DNA from: Caulobacter radicis
Lineage (GTDB): Bacteria > Pseudomonadota > Alphaproteobacteria > Caulobacterales > Caulobacteraceae
Length of the DNA: 64,000 nt
Assembly: GCF_003094615.1 (NCBI RefSeq)
Contig: NZ_QDKO01000024.1
Coordinates: 88,472 to 152,471 of the forward strand
Reading direction: 5' to 3'
Of this stretch, positions 37,097 through 46,185 are shown piece after piece (positions within the stretch are counted from its first letter, which is position 1; every line of letters starts with the position of its first letter). The notes below the pieces were generated by a model, which worked only from the letters and a program-made list of their open reading frames with translations, was not told the DNA's origin and did no database searches. The translations under genes and the position numbers were made by a program.

Positions 37097-39910
37097 GTGA
37101 GCGCGCTTCCTCCGAATCTTGACCTTGCCCCGGCCCTGGTAGTGCTGCCCGGCCCGCGCGCCGGCCTGGCCGACGGTTCGGGCGAGGGGCGGGTGATCCG
37201 GCCGCCGGACGCGCGCGACCTGTTCGAGCACGGTCCCGTGCTGGTGGCCCATGCGGCCATGACCGCCAAGCGCCTGAACCTGCACGCCCCGCTGCGCTAT
37301 CCCGGCATCTTCGACGTGCTGGAGCTCTACGCCTTCACCCGGCCGGCGACCTTCTGCGCGCCGTCGGCGGTGGGCCTGGCCATGGCCTTGGGCCTGCCGG
37401 AGCCGCGAGGTCCTGCCGCCCAGGCCCAGACCCTGCGCGAGGCCGCCGATTTCCTGCTGCGCGAGCTGGCCCTGACGCCGCGTCCGTCACGCGAAGAAGC
37501 CCTGGCCGTGGCCGAGACCCTGGCCCGCGCCGGCTGGTCGTGGGGACCGGCGGTGGTCGGCGCCCTGCGCTCGGTTCCGGTCGGCAACCAGTTCAGAAGC
37601 TCCGGCCTCGACGTCTGGAGCCGTCTCGTCGAGTGGGAGGACCAGGCGCCGGTCGGCGAGCCGCTGTCGCGCCCGATCGAGCCCGAGGCCGCCTCCGAGC
37701 GCCTGAAGTCGCTGCTGAGCCGCGCCGGCCTCGACGAGGTGCGCGAGGCCCAGGACACCTACGCCCGCGAGGCCTCGTTCGCCTTCCAGCCCCGGGAACG
37801 TGAAGGCGAGCCGCGGATGATGCTGGCCGAGGCCGGCACCGGCGTCGGCAAGACCCTGGGCTATCTGGCCCCCGCCAGCGTCTGGGCCGAGGCCAATGGG
37901 CCGTCGGTGTGGATCAGCACCTACACGCGGGCTTTGCAGCGCCAGATCGAGCGCGAGAGCGCCGCCATCTATCCCGATCCGCAGATGCGGGCCCGCAAGG
38001 CGGTGGTCCGCAAGGGGCGCGAAAACTACCTGTGCCTCCTGAACCTGCAGGAGCAGGTCAACAGCGCCCAGCTGGGCAATGGCGACCTCGTGGGCCTGGC
38101 GCTGGCCGCGCGCTGGGCGCGGGTCAGCCGCGACGGCGACATGACCGGCGGCGACTATCCAGCCTGGCTGCCGACCCTGTTCGCCGTGCAGCCGTCGGCC
38201 CAGGCCAGCGCCGCCAACCTGGTCGACCGCCGGGGCGAGTGCATCCACGCCGGCTGCCAGCACTATCGGGTGTGCTTTATCGAGAAGGCCGTGCGGGCCT
38301 CCAAGCGCGCCGACATCGTCATCGCCAACCACGCCCTGGTCATGACCCAGGCGGCCTTCGACGGCGCGCGCACGGCGCGGGGCCTGAAGGGCGACAACGA
38401 GACCACGGCGGTCAAGCGCGTGGTGTTCGACGAGGGCCACCACCTGTTCGACGCCGCCGACAGCGCCTTCTCGGCCGCCCTCTCTGGCGCCGAGGCCGCC
38501 GAGCTGCGCCGCTGGATCCGCGGTCCCGAAGGGCGCGGGCGGCGGGGCAGGGGGCTGGAGGCCCGGCTGCTCGACATCCTGGGCGACAAGGAAAGCGCCC
38601 GCCAGGCGCTGAGCGCCGTGATCCAGGCCGCCACCGCCCTGCCGGGCGAAGGCTGGTCGGGGCGGATCGCGCCGCCGGACGGCCAGGTCAACCCGATCGG
38701 GCCGATCGAGAACTACCTCGTCGCCGTCATCGAACAACTGCGGGCGCGGTCCAGCGAGCGTGGCGGGGCCGAGCAGGGCCTGCAATGCGCCGCCCGGCCC
38801 GCCGTCGACCTGGTGCGCGAGCGGGCCGGCGAGGCCGCCCGGGCCCTGGCCGGGGTCGAGGCCCCCCTGCTGGCCCTGGCCCGCCAGCTGGAGGACGTGC
38901 TTGACGAGGACGCCGAGCATCTGGGGCCGTCCGAACGGGCCCGCATCGAGGGCGCGCTGCGGGGGCTGGACCGCCGGGCCCGCATGACCCTGCCGGCCTG
39001 GCGCTCGATCCTGAAGGCCATCGACGAGGACGCGGAAGACGATCCCGACTTCGTCGACTGGTTCGAGGCCACCTTCCTCTACGGCCGGGTCGTGGATGCG
39101 GCCTGCCGCCGCCACTGGGTGGATCCGACCGAACCGCTGCGCGCGGCGGTGCTTTCCCCCGCTCATGGCGTGCTGGTGACCAGCGCCACCCTGGTCGATC
39201 CGGCCCTGGAGGATCCCTTCGCCCTGGCCGAGATGCGCACCGGCGCGGCCCGCCTGCCGCAGCCGCCCAAGGTGCTGCGCCTGGTCTCGCCCTTCGACTA
39301 CGAGAAGAACGCCCGCGCCTTCGTCGTCACCGACGTCAACAAGGAGGACGCGCGCCAGGTCTCGGCGGCCATGCGCGAGCTGTTCCTGGCCGCCAACGGC
39401 GGGGCGCTGGGTCTGTTCACCGCCATCCGCCGGCTGAAGGCCGTGCACGAGCGCATCGCCGCGCCCCTGGCCGACAAGGGCCTGCCGCTCTACGCCCAGC
39501 ACGTGGATCCGCTGGAAGCCGGCGCCCTGGTCGACATCTTCCGCGCCGAGGAGGACGCCTGCCTCCTGGGCACCGACGCCATCCGCGACGGGGTGGACGT
39601 GCCGGGCCGGTCCCTGCGCCTTCTGGTGTTCGACCGCGTGCCCTGGCCGCGCCCGGACATCCTGCACAAGGCCCGGCGGACCAAGTTCGGCGGCAAGGGC
39701 TATGACGACTCCATCGCCCGCGCCCGCATCAGCCAGGCCTTTGGTCGCCTGATCCGTCGGGCCGAGGATCGCGGCGTCTTCGTCATGCTCGACGCGGCCG
39801 CCCCCACGAGGCTCTTTTCAAGTCTGCCGGAAGGGGTGACCATCGAGCGACTCACGCTCGTGGAAGTCATTGAAGCGACGGCCGCATTTCTGTCCGAAGC
39901 GCGCGATTAA
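37097..39910 (+). CDS. DinG/XPD-like ATP-dependent DNA helicase
   Basis: This is a 937-residue superfamily 2 helicase with iron-sulfur features. An N-terminal region of about 200 residues is followed by Walker A EAGTGVGKT (near 245). Cysteines in NYLCLL and GECIHAGCQHYRVCF (about 312-395) are placed like the FeS cluster of XPD/DinG helicases. A DEGH box follows in VVFDEGHHLFD (near 444), and motif VI lies in QAFGRLIRRAEDRGVF near the C-terminus. It unwinds DNA 5' to 3' and may resolve R-loops or damaged forks. The GTG at 37097 is the likely start, with only a weak ribosome site. Confidence 0.88.
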   Translation: MSALPPNLDLAPALVVLPGPRAGLADGSGEGRVIRPPDARDLFEHGPVLVAHAAMTAKRLNLHAPLRYPGIFDVLELYAFTRPATFCAPSAVGLAMALGLPEPRGPAAQAQTLREAADFLLRELALTPRPSREEALAVAETLARAGWSWGPAVVGALRSVPVGNQFRSSGLDVWSRLVEWEDQAPVGEPLSRPIEPEAASERLKSLLSRAGLDEVREAQDTYAREASFAFQPREREGEPRMMLAEAGTGVGKTLGYLAPASVWAEANGPSVWISTYTRALQRQIERESAAIYPDPQMRARKAVVRKGRENYLCLLNLQEQVNSAQLGNGDLVGLALAARWARVSRDGDMTGGDYPAWLPTLFAVQPSAQASAANLVDRRGECIHAGCQHYRVCFIEKAVRASKRADIVIANHALVMTQAAFDGARTARGLKGDNETTAVKRVVFDEGHHLFDAADSAFSAALSGAEAAELRRWIRGPEGRGRRGRGLEARLLDILGDKESARQALSAVIQAATALPGEGWSGRIAPPDGQVNPIGPIENYLVAVIEQLRARSSERGGAEQGLQCAARPAVDLVRERAGEAARALAGVEAPLLALARQLEDVLDEDAEHLGPSERARIEGALRGLDRRARMTLPAWRSILKAIDEDAEDDPDFVDWFEATFLYGRVVDAACRRHWVDPTEPLRAAVLSPAHGVLVTSATLVDPALEDPFALAEMRTGAARLPQPPKVLRLVSPFDYEKNARAFVVTDVNKEDARQVSAAMRELFLAANGGALGLFTAIRRLKAVHERIAAPLADKGLPLYAQHVDPLEAGALVDIFRAEEDACLLGTDAIRDGVDVPGRSLRLLVFDRVPWPRPDILHKARRTKFGGKGYDDSIARARISQAFGRLIRRAEDRGVFVMLDAAAPTRLFSSLPEGVTIERLTLVEVIEATAAFLSEARD

Positions 39911-39957
39911 ACGAGCCGTGAGCATCCTCCGTGGGGGGAGGATTCCAGGAGGAAGAC

Positions 39958-40419
39958 TTGGCGTTTCGTTTGGGGGCGACGGCCCTGCTGCTTGCCGGCC
40001 TGATGGCCGGTTCCGCGTCCGCGCAGGAGTTCGTGCGCGGCGACTGCCTCAATGTGGTCCAGCCCACGCGCGGCCTGCGTTTCGAGAACGACGACCACGC
40101 GCGCTGGTACAAGCGGTTCTGGACCGGCAACTGCCAGGACCTGAACCTGTGCTTCCCCGGCTCGCCCAACTGGAACGACATCGTCAGCAAGCTGCTGGTC
40201 AAGGGCGGCCCGGCCGAGAAGCCGGCCCTCTTGCCCAAGGCCTGCCGGCTGGGCCAGCTGATCGGCATGGAGTGGGCGCGTGATCGCCGCATCAAGCGGA
40301 TCAGCACCCAGGACCTCAAGCGCTTCTCCAGCATCCTCGACGACGCCGGCGACCCGCTGAAGGGTGTCGAGGCTGTCGAGGTCAAGGCGCGCGCCCTGCT
40401 GGCCAAGCCCAAGGGCTAA
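39958..40419 (+). CDS. Small secreted protein, 153 residues, function unknown
   Basis: TTG 39958 has AGGAGG six bases upstream. The product has a signal peptide (MAFRLGATALLLAGLMAGSASA) and a mature part with cysteines in GDCLNVV, GNCQDLNLCF and KACRLG, which could form disulfides in the periplasm. I do not recognise a family. It follows the DinG-like gene by 47 bases and may share its transcript. Confidence 0.7.
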   Translation: MAFRLGATALLLAGLMAGSASAQEFVRGDCLNVVQPTRGLRFENDDHARWYKRFWTGNCQDLNLCFPGSPNWNDIVSKLLVKGGPAEKPALLPKACRLGQLIGMEWARDRRIKRISTQDLKRFSSILDDAGDPLKGVEAVEVKARALLAKPKG

Positions 40420-40433
40420 GCCGCCCCCGAACC

Positions 40434-40449
40434 GTCGTATTGACGACGT
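40434..40449. promoter_or_regulatory. Inverted repeat with -35-like box before the XRE gene
   Basis: CGTCGT-ATTG-ACGACG is a perfect inverted repeat containing TTGACG, a good -35 match. It lies about 80 bases before the XRE regulator and could be its own operator. No clear -10 box is seen. Confidence 0.35.
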
Positions 40450-40524
40450 GGCGCCGTCGAATTTGTGCAATCGAACGCGTATAGAGGAGCGGTCGGGGAG
40501 AAGAGCAGCGAAGGGAGAGATCCT

Positions 40525-40800
40525 ATGGCCGCAGCGCGCCTGACCACGACCGATATCGCCATTGATGACCGCGCCGCGCCCAGCGAGGTCCGCTCGTCCC
40601 GCGCCCTCGTGCAGGCGGTGCGCTGGCGCAGCGGCCTGTCGCAGGCCGAGTTCTCGCGGGCCTTCGCCATCCCCCTGCCGGTGCTGAGCGAGCTGGAGCA
40701 CGGCGAGGCCCGTCCAGACGCGGCCATGCTGGCCTATCTGCGGGTCATCGACCATGCGCCCGACGTGGTGCGCGAGGCCCTGACGCGCGCTGGGCTCTAG
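40525..40800 (+). CDS. XRE-family helix-turn-helix regulator, small
   Basis: The 91-residue protein has a helix-turn-helix at about residues 32-68 (WRSGLSQAEFSRAFAIPLPVLSELEHGEARPD), as in the HigA/Xre group. There is no toxin gene next to it, so an antitoxin role is not supported. ATG 40525 follows GGGAGAG. The last 20 residues (DHAPDVVREALTRAGL) resemble the tail of HigA-like antitoxins. A MarR gene follows 58 bases later. Confidence 0.75.
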   Translation: MAAARLTTTDIAIDDRAAPSEVRSSRALVQAVRWRSGLSQAEFSRAFAIPLPVLSELEHGEARPDAAMLAYLRVIDHAPDVVREALTRAGL

Positions 40801-40858
40801 GCTGCCGCGCGCGGATGGCCCAGAAGGAGGCCAGCTTCCTCCGTCAGCGGATTCCGCC

Positions 40859-41377
40859 ATGTCCGATCCCGAAGACTACAGCCGAGGTTTCGGCGCAGAG
40901 GCGCTCGCGGCTCGCCTGCGGCGCGTCTCCGAGCGGATCGATCGTGACGGCTCACGGGTCTACGCGGCTCGCGGCGTCAAGTTCGAGCAACGCTGGTACG
41001 GCGTCCTGCGCCAGCTGGTCGAGCGCGGCGGCCCGATGGCGGTGGGCGAGATCGCCGCCATCCTCCGCATCACCCACGTCTCGGTCAGCGAAGCCAGCCG
41101 CTCGATGGAGAAGGCCGGCCTGATCGCCTCGCAGACATCCACCGAAGACGGGCGCCGCCGCCTGATCGCGCTGACCGACGAGGGGCGGGCGATGGTCGCC
41201 AGGCTCTCACCGCTCTGGGAGGCCTTCAACACCGCCGCGCGGGAGCTGGACGCCGAGGTCGGCGACCTTGTCCGCCGGCTCGACCAACTGGACGACGCCC
41301 TGGACCGCCGGTCGATGTTCGATCGGATCATGGATGGAATTTCATTGGACGACCCCGGATATGGGAAGGATATGTAG
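40859..41377 (+). CDS. MarR family transcriptional regulator
   Basis: The 172-residue protein has a central winged helix (LVERGGPMAVGEIAAILRITHVS, wing TEDGRRRLIALTDEGR) at about 55-105, flanked by dimerisation helices, as in MarR. It lies before a membrane dipeptidase-like gene, with a palindrome straddling its stop codon, so it probably controls that gene or itself. Ligand unknown. Confidence 0.85.
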   Translation: MSDPEDYSRGFGAEALAARLRRVSERIDRDGSRVYAARGVKFEQRWYGVLRQLVERGGPMAVGEIAAILRITHVSVSEASRSMEKAGLIASQTSTEDGRRRLIALTDEGRAMVARLSPLWEAFNTAARELDAEVGDLVRRLDQLDDALDRRSMFDRIMDGISLDDPGYGKDM

Positions 41378-41389
41378 GGGCCTACATAT
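41370..41389. promoter_or_regulatory. Palindrome at the MarR stop, before the dipeptidase-like gene
   Basis: Arms ATATGTAGG and CCTACATAT enclose GG in an AT-rich 20-base palindrome (41370-41389) that includes the MarR stop codon TAG. It lies 17 bases before the dipeptidase-like ATG. MarR dimers often bind palindromes of this size. A role as a terminator is less likely because it is AT-rich and lacks a strong stem. Confidence 0.45.
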
Positions 41390-41406
41390 TTCTTTCGGAG
41401 GGGACC

Positions 41407-42495
41407 ATGAGCACCACGCGACGCATCTTCCTGGGCGCGGCCGCCGCTTCGCTGGCCGCCTGCGCGACCGCTTCGGCCGCGACCGCGCGGACCGCCGGCG
41501 TCGTGATCAACGGCAACCTGGTCCTGCCCATGGATACTGAGAAGCCCCTGGACCAGGAGGCCCGCGACCTCGTCAAGGCCTCGGGCCTGACGGCGGCCAA
41601 GCTGACGATCGGCGGCTCGGGCGGCGAGACGCGCGCCCAGACCGCCGCCTCCATCGTCGACATCGACAAGGCCGTGGCGCTCAATCCCGACCTCTATCTC
41701 AAGGTCGCGTCCGTCGCCGACCTCGCCCGCGCCAGGGCGAGCGGGCGTCTGGGTATCATCTATTCGTTCGAAGCTTCGGAGATGCTGGAGGGCGATCTTG
41801 CCGCCATCGACCAGTTCCGCGCCGCCGGCGTGCTGGTGATGGGGCTGAGCTACAACCGGACGACGCCGTTCGCCTCGGGCACGATGTCGTCGCCGCCCAC
41901 CGGCCTGACCGAGCTGGGGCGGCGCGCGGTGGAGCGCATGAACGCCAAAGGCGTGACGATCGACGTCAGCCATAGCGACGAGCCGTCCAGCCTGGGCGCC
42001 ATCGCCGCATCCAGCAAGCCCGTGCTGATCACCCACGCCGGCGCCGCCGCCGTCCACGCCCATCCGCGCAACAAGTCCGACCGGCTGATGAAGGCCCTGG
42101 CCGAGCGGGGCGGGGTCATCGGGATCTACGAGCTGAGCTATCTGACGACGGCGCCGGCCCAGCCGTCGCTGGACGTCTATTTCGCCCACCTGACCCACGC
42201 CCTGAAGGTCTGCGGCGAGGACCATGTCGGCATCGGCAGCGACGCCCTGCTGTGGCCGTTCGACACCTCGCCCGAAAGCATGGCCCAGTGGAACAAGAGC
42301 CTGGAAGAGCGCAAGGCCGCCGGCGTGGCCGCGCCCGGCGAGGGGCCGCCGCCGTTCGTGACCGGGCTGAACCGCGCCGATCGCTGCGCCGTCATCGCCG
42401 ACGAACTGCGGCGACGGGGCTATTCGACGCGGGTGGTCGACAAGGTGCTGGGCGGCAACTTCCAGCGGGTCTTCGCCGAGACCTGGACGGCTTAG
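41407..42495 (+). CDS. M19 dipeptidase-like protein with altered metal site
   Basis: This 362-residue protein is from the renal dipeptidase (M19) family. It begins with a twin-arginine-like signal and a possible lipobox (STTRRIFLGAAAASLAAC), so it is exported. Family blocks are VSHSD, ITHAGA-AAVHAHPRNKSD, GIGSDALLWP and NRADRCAVIADELRRRGYS. The usual N-terminal HxD that binds zinc (DGHNDLP) is replaced by NGNLVLP, while the later Glu, His and Asp ligands are present. The catalytic site is therefore probably altered or inactive. It follows a MarR gene and ends overlapping the convergent esterase gene by four bases. Confidence 0.8.
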   Translation: MSTTRRIFLGAAAASLAACATASAATARTAGVVINGNLVLPMDTEKPLDQEARDLVKASGLTAAKLTIGGSGGETRAQTAASIVDIDKAVALNPDLYLKVASVADLARARASGRLGIIYSFEASEMLEGDLAAIDQFRAAGVLVMGLSYNRTTPFASGTMSSPPTGLTELGRRAVERMNAKGVTIDVSHSDEPSSLGAIAASSKPVLITHAGAAAVHAHPRNKSDRLMKALAERGGVIGIYELSYLTTAPAQPSLDVYFAHLTHALKVCGEDHVGIGSDALLWPFDTSPESMAQWNKSLEERKAAGVAAPGEGPPPFVTGLNRADRCAVIADELRRRGYSTRVVDKVLGGNFQRVFAETWTA

Positions 42496-43343
42496 CCCTT
42501 TTTCCGCTTCTGCGAGAACAGCCAGGCCCGCCAGGCGTCGTCGTGCATCATGTCGGGCGGCACCACGTGGGCCATGCCCGAATAGGAGACGAAGCGCACG
42601 TCGCCGCCGGCGTCGGCCAGGGCCCCGGCCCAGGCGAGATCCGGCGCGTAGGGGTTCTCGCGGTCCTTGTCGCCATGGACGATCATCACCGGCGTCGGCG
42701 CGACCTTGACCGCCAGGGCGCGCTCGGGCGGTACGCCGGAGAAGGCCGCGACGGCGGCGAACTTGCCCGGCTCCAGGGCGGCGGCGTTCATCGCCGCCGA
42801 GCCGCCCATCGAGAAGCCGACCAGGTAGATGCGGTCGGTGTCGATCGGCAGGCGGGCCGACAGGTCGTCGATCAGGGCCAGGATCGCCGGCAGGCTGGTC
42901 CCGGGGCGCGAGGCCAGCAGCCGGTCGGCGCCCTTGGCGTAGTGGGCGGTGCGGACCGGAGCCTGGGGCGCCAGCACGAAGGCCGGGAAGGTCTTGGCGG
43001 TGCCAGGACGGGCCCAGCTGCGCACGAACGGACCCATCTGGGCCTTGTTGTCGTGGCCCACGGCGCCGGAGCCGTGCAGCATCACCACCAGCGGCAGCTT
43101 TTCCTTGGTCGCCGGCGACAGCAGCCGATAGGGCAGGCGCACACCATTGGGCGCTGTGAAGCTGGCGGCGGCGAAGGCCTCGGCCGGCGGCAGGTCGGAC
43201 GGCGTCGGCGTCAGGGGCGTGGTGGCGTAGCTGCGCGTCTCGACCGCGAGCTTGGGGGCCGGCGCGAGGGTGGGCGCCTCCGAAGGCGTCGTGGCGCAGG
43301 CCCCCAGCAAAAGGCAGGCGAGCAACGTGAGCGGCTTTTGCAT
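42492..43343 (-). CDS. Lipoprotein alpha/beta-hydrolase (esterase-like)
   Basis: The 283-residue product starts MQKPLTLLACLLLGAC, a lipoprotein signal with the lipobox Cys at residue 16. The alpha/beta-hydrolase core shows the oxyanion region VVMLHGSGAVG, nucleophile GFSMGGSAA, acid in VHGDKDRENPY and His in GMAHVVPPDM. Length and blocks resemble feruloyl or acetylxylan esterase-like phospholipase/carboxylesterases. It is probably anchored in the outer or inner membrane. Substrate not determinable. Confidence 0.85.
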   Translation of the reverse strand: MQKPLTLLACLLLGACATTPSEAPTLAPAPKLAVETRSYATTPLTPTPSDLPPAEAFAAASFTAPNGVRLPYRLLSPATKEKLPLVVMLHGSGAVGHDNKAQMGPFVRSWARPGTAKTFPAFVLAPQAPVRTAHYAKGADRLLASRPGTSLPAILALIDDLSARLPIDTDRIYLVGFSMGGSAAMNAAALEPGKFAAVAAFSGVPPERALAVKVAPTPVMIVHGDKDRENPYAPDLAWAGALADAGGDVRFVSYSGMAHVVPPDMMHDDAWRAWLFSQKRKKG

Positions 43344-43456
43344 GGCGTTTGCATAACCTGCTTCGCGCCGCTTGTCTGGAGGCGGAGCAACCCCGGCCAT
43401 GACCTGGGGGTTTATCTCCCGACGCCCCTGCGGGCGAAGCACGGGAGAAACCGGTC

Positions 43457-43741
43457 ATGATCGGTCACAGGCATCATCAGGAAGACGGCCGTCACTTCAC
43501 GCACGGCACCTCGTCGACGACCGCCGATTGCGCGTCCGAGGGCAAGCTGCGCCCCGAGGATCGCCATATCGAGGCGCCCCACGCCAAGCTGGCTGAAAAG
43601 CCGCTGGCTCAGAACGAAAAGCACGACCAGCTGGCCGAGAAGGTCGAGTGCTCGGAAAGCCGCCAGGAAGCCCTGCTGGACGAAGGCCTGGAGGAAAGCT
43701 TCCCGGGCAGCGACCCGGTCAGCGTCAAGCGGATCACCTGA
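43457..43741 (+). CDS. Small hydrophilic acidic protein with conserved C-terminal motif
   Basis: The 94-residue frame starts at ATG 43457 behind GGGAGAAA. It has no membrane segment. The C-terminus EGLEESFPGSDPVSVKRIT is a conserved motif of small alphaproteobacterial proteins of unknown function. The N-terminus is His-rich (GHRHHQEDGRH). It stands alone between divergent and convergent neighbours. Confidence 0.7.
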   Translation: MIGHRHHQEDGRHFTHGTSSTTADCASEGKLRPEDRHIEAPHAKLAEKPLAQNEKHDQLAEKVECSESRQEALLDEGLEESFPGSDPVSVKRIT

Positions 43742-43754
43742 TCCGCGGGTAGCC

Positions 43755-44276
43755 TCAGGCTTCGCGCGGGAAGCGCGAAGCGGCGCGGGAGGCGAAGCTG
43801 CTACGGGCGGTTTCGCCTTCGACGGCCACGGAGGCGGCCGGCATGACGACGCTGCTCTTGCGGCGACGGCGGCGCTGGCGCTGGGCCGAGATGTCCGAGA
43901 AGCGCATGGCGCCGCGCTCGCGGGCGTCGCGGCGGACGGCTTCGATGTGGCTGGCCAGGTAGACGACCGCGATGCCGGCCACGTCGGTGGCGAAGTCGGT
44001 GAAGCTGGCGCTGCGATGGGCGAACAGCTGGGCGATCTCGGCGCTGGCCCCCAGCAGGATCGCGGCGATCGCCAGGTCGTTGCGGCGCATCTTGGGGAAG
44101 GCCAGGAAGGCCATGGCGGTCAGGCCGCCGAACGCCAGGGCGTGCGCGGCCTTGTCGCTGAGCCCGAAGGCCTGTTCCAGGCCCTGGAACGGGCCGAGCA
44201 TCAGGGTTACGGCGCTGGCCGCCCCGACGAACAGCACGGCCTTGGCGGCGATAACGACATGGTTGGGCGTCAGCAT
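43755..44276 (-). CDS. VanZ-like membrane protein
   Basis: The 173-residue protein has four short membrane segments with the VanZ family pattern (LSDKAAHALAFGGLTAMAF and SFTDFATDVAGIAVVYLA). Its tail of about 60 residues is basic with an RQRRRRRRKS run. VanZ-like proteins occur widely without glycopeptide resistance genes; the name does not imply resistance here. Function unknown. Confidence 0.78.
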   Translation of the reverse strand: MLTPNHVVIAAKAVLFVGAASAVTLMLGPFQGLEQAFGLSDKAAHALAFGGLTAMAFLAFPKMRRNDLAIAAILLGASAEIAQLFAHRSASFTDFATDVAGIAVVYLASHIEAVRRDARERGAMRFSDISAQRQRRRRRKSSVVMPAASVAVEGETARSSFASRAASRFPREA

Positions 44277-44357
44277 GGGCTCGGCTCGCGGTGGAGCCTT
44301 GAGTCCTAAGGCCGCATGCCTCGCAAACCGTGAAGGAACACGGTCAACGGAAGATGA

Positions 44358-46118
44358 CTATTTCTTCGGGTTGACCGGCCGGCTCCTGGCCTTGTCGGAG
44401 GCGTCCTTGGCGGTCTTCCAGGCGTGGTAGGCTTCCAGATACGGTTGCCGGCGCAGGATCTTCGAGGCGGGGTCGACGATCACCGGAACCGCGTCGCCGA
44501 CGCGCGTCCGACCCGTCCCGTCGGCCATCGGCAGGGTTACCAGCTTGCCGCCGACCTTGACCTCGACCGGCATCGGGAAGCGCCCGGCCGGCGTCTTCCA
44601 GGCCAGCACCAGGTCCTCGCCCTCGCGGGTCTCGATCAGCTCGGGCAGGGCGGCGTGGCGCAGATAGGCGTCGAAGAACCAGCGGTAGTCGGCGCCGGTC
44701 GCCTCGTTCACGGCCCTGATGAAGTCGTCGGTCACCGCGTAGCGCGGGGCGAAGTTGCCGGGCTTGGGATCGGGGCGGCCATAGACCAGCACCCGGGTGG
44801 CGGTGAAGAACGCCTCGTCGCCGATCAGGCCGCGCAACGTGTGCAGCATGTTGGCGCCCTTGTAGTAGATGTCGGTCCCCGGCCCGACCTTGGCGTCGTA
44901 GACGGCTTCCTCCTCCATCGGCTTGCCCGAGACGATGGGGAACTTGTTGAAGCTCTTCACCCGCATCTCGTTCAGGCGGACCATGTATTCCATGTCGCCG
45001 TGCAGCCACTGCGAGTAGAGCGGCTGCATGTAGGTGCCGAAGGCCTCGTGCAGCCACATGTCGTCCCAGTCGACATTGGTCATCTGGTTGCCGAACCACT
45101 CGTGGGCCAGTTCGTGCTCGAGCAGCCAGTCGAAGCCGTAGATCTCCTTGCCGTAGCCGGCGCCGTAGGCGTTCAGCGTCTGGTGCTCCATGCCCAGGTG
45201 CGGGGTCTCGACCGCGCCCATCTTCTCGGACCGGAACGGGTAGGGGCCGATCATCCCCTCGTAGAAGTCGAGCATCGGCGTGAACTGGGCCAGCAGGTCG
45301 CGGCCCTTGGCCTCGTTGCCCTCCAGGGCCCAGAACTCGATCGGGAAGCTGTCGCCGAAACGGCTGCGGTACAGCGCCGTCAGGTGGACATAGGGGCCGA
45401 TGTTGAGCGCCACGGCGTAGGTGTTGGGCGTCTTCATCCGCCAGTGGAAGGTGCGCCGGCCGCCGCCGGCCTCGGTGACGTCGATCAGGATCCCGCCCGA
45501 CGGCGCCGACAGGCCGGCCGGGACGGTGACGTGCAGGTCGACGAGGTCGGGCTCGCCGGTCGGGTGGTCGATGCACGGCCAGAAGAGGTCGCAGCCCTCG
45601 CCCTGGACGGCGGTGGCGATCCACGGGCGGCCGTCGGGGGCCTTGGTCCAGACGAAGCCGCCGTCCCACGGCGCGTTGTTGGCCTCCATCGGCACGCCGG
45701 CGTAGCGGATGCGCACGGCGGTGGTGTGGCCGGCCGGGATCGGCGCGGGCGGGGCGATCGAGAGCCGGCCGTCGGGATTGCGCCAGGCCGTCGGCGGCAG
45801 GTCCCGGCCGTCCAGCGACACCGCCGACACCGGCAGCTCGCGGTCTAGGTCTAGCACGATCACCGGCAGCTCGCGGTCGGCGCGCAGGGCCAGCACGGCC
45901 TCGCCCGAGATCGACTTGCGCTCAGGGAGGACCTCGATCGACAGGTCGACATGCTCGATATGCACGCCGGCCTGGTCGGGCTTCAGCGCCCCGCCGGTGG
46001 CCAGGGTCTGGGCGGTGGGGGCGGCGCGCGCGGGCTTGGGCGGCTTGGCCGGTGCGGCGGCGATCAACAGCGGCAGGGCGGCGGCGAGGGCCAGGGCCCG
46101 GGGGGACGATGACGGCAC
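44358..46118 (-). CDS. M1 family metallopeptidase (aminopeptidase N-like), exported
   Basis: The 586-residue zinc peptidase has a signal peptide (ALALAAALPLLIAAAPA), an N-terminal beta domain, and the M1 core. The zinc site is HELAHEWF (near 335), with the third ligand in WLHEAFGTYM. The usual GxMEN substrate motif reads GMEHQT, as in a subset of the family. GTG 46118 is chosen because GGGGAA lies upstream and the more upstream frame runs into an R1 repeat. The substrate is peptides with a free N-terminus. Confidence 0.9.
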   Translation of the reverse strand: MPSSSPRALALAAALPLLIAAAPAKPPKPARAAPTAQTLATGGALKPDQAGVHIEHVDLSIEVLPERKSISGEAVLALRADRELPVIVLDLDRELPVSAVSLDGRDLPPTAWRNPDGRLSIAPPAPIPAGHTTAVRIRYAGVPMEANNAPWDGGFVWTKAPDGRPWIATAVQGEGCDLFWPCIDHPTGEPDLVDLHVTVPAGLSAPSGGILIDVTEAGGGRRTFHWRMKTPNTYAVALNIGPYVHLTALYRSRFGDSFPIEFWALEGNEAKGRDLLAQFTPMLDFYEGMIGPYPFRSEKMGAVETPHLGMEHQTLNAYGAGYGKEIYGFDWLLEHELAHEWFGNQMTNVDWDDMWLHEAFGTYMQPLYSQWLHGDMEYMVRLNEMRVKSFNKFPIVSGKPMEEEAVYDAKVGPGTDIYYKGANMLHTLRGLIGDEAFFTATRVLVYGRPDPKPGNFAPRYAVTDDFIRAVNEATGADYRWFFDAYLRHAALPELIETREGEDLVLAWKTPAGRFPMPVEVKVGGKLVTLPMADGTGRTRVGDAVPVIVDPASKILRRQPYLEAYHAWKTAKDASDKARSRPVNPKK

Positions 46119-46185
46119 GGCGATTCCCCGCGATGGACGGAACTCATCGGTAGGGGAGGCGGGGGCGAAGGCCAAGCCTTTGAAT

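Noticed and set aside
40525..40800. Toxin-antitoxin pair, because the XRE protein resembles HigA
   Set aside because: No small toxin-like ORF lies next to it; neighbours are a secreted protein and a MarR gene.
43755..44276. Vancomycin resistance from the VanZ-like gene
   Set aside because: VanZ-like proteins are widespread without resistance, and no vanHAX genes are present.
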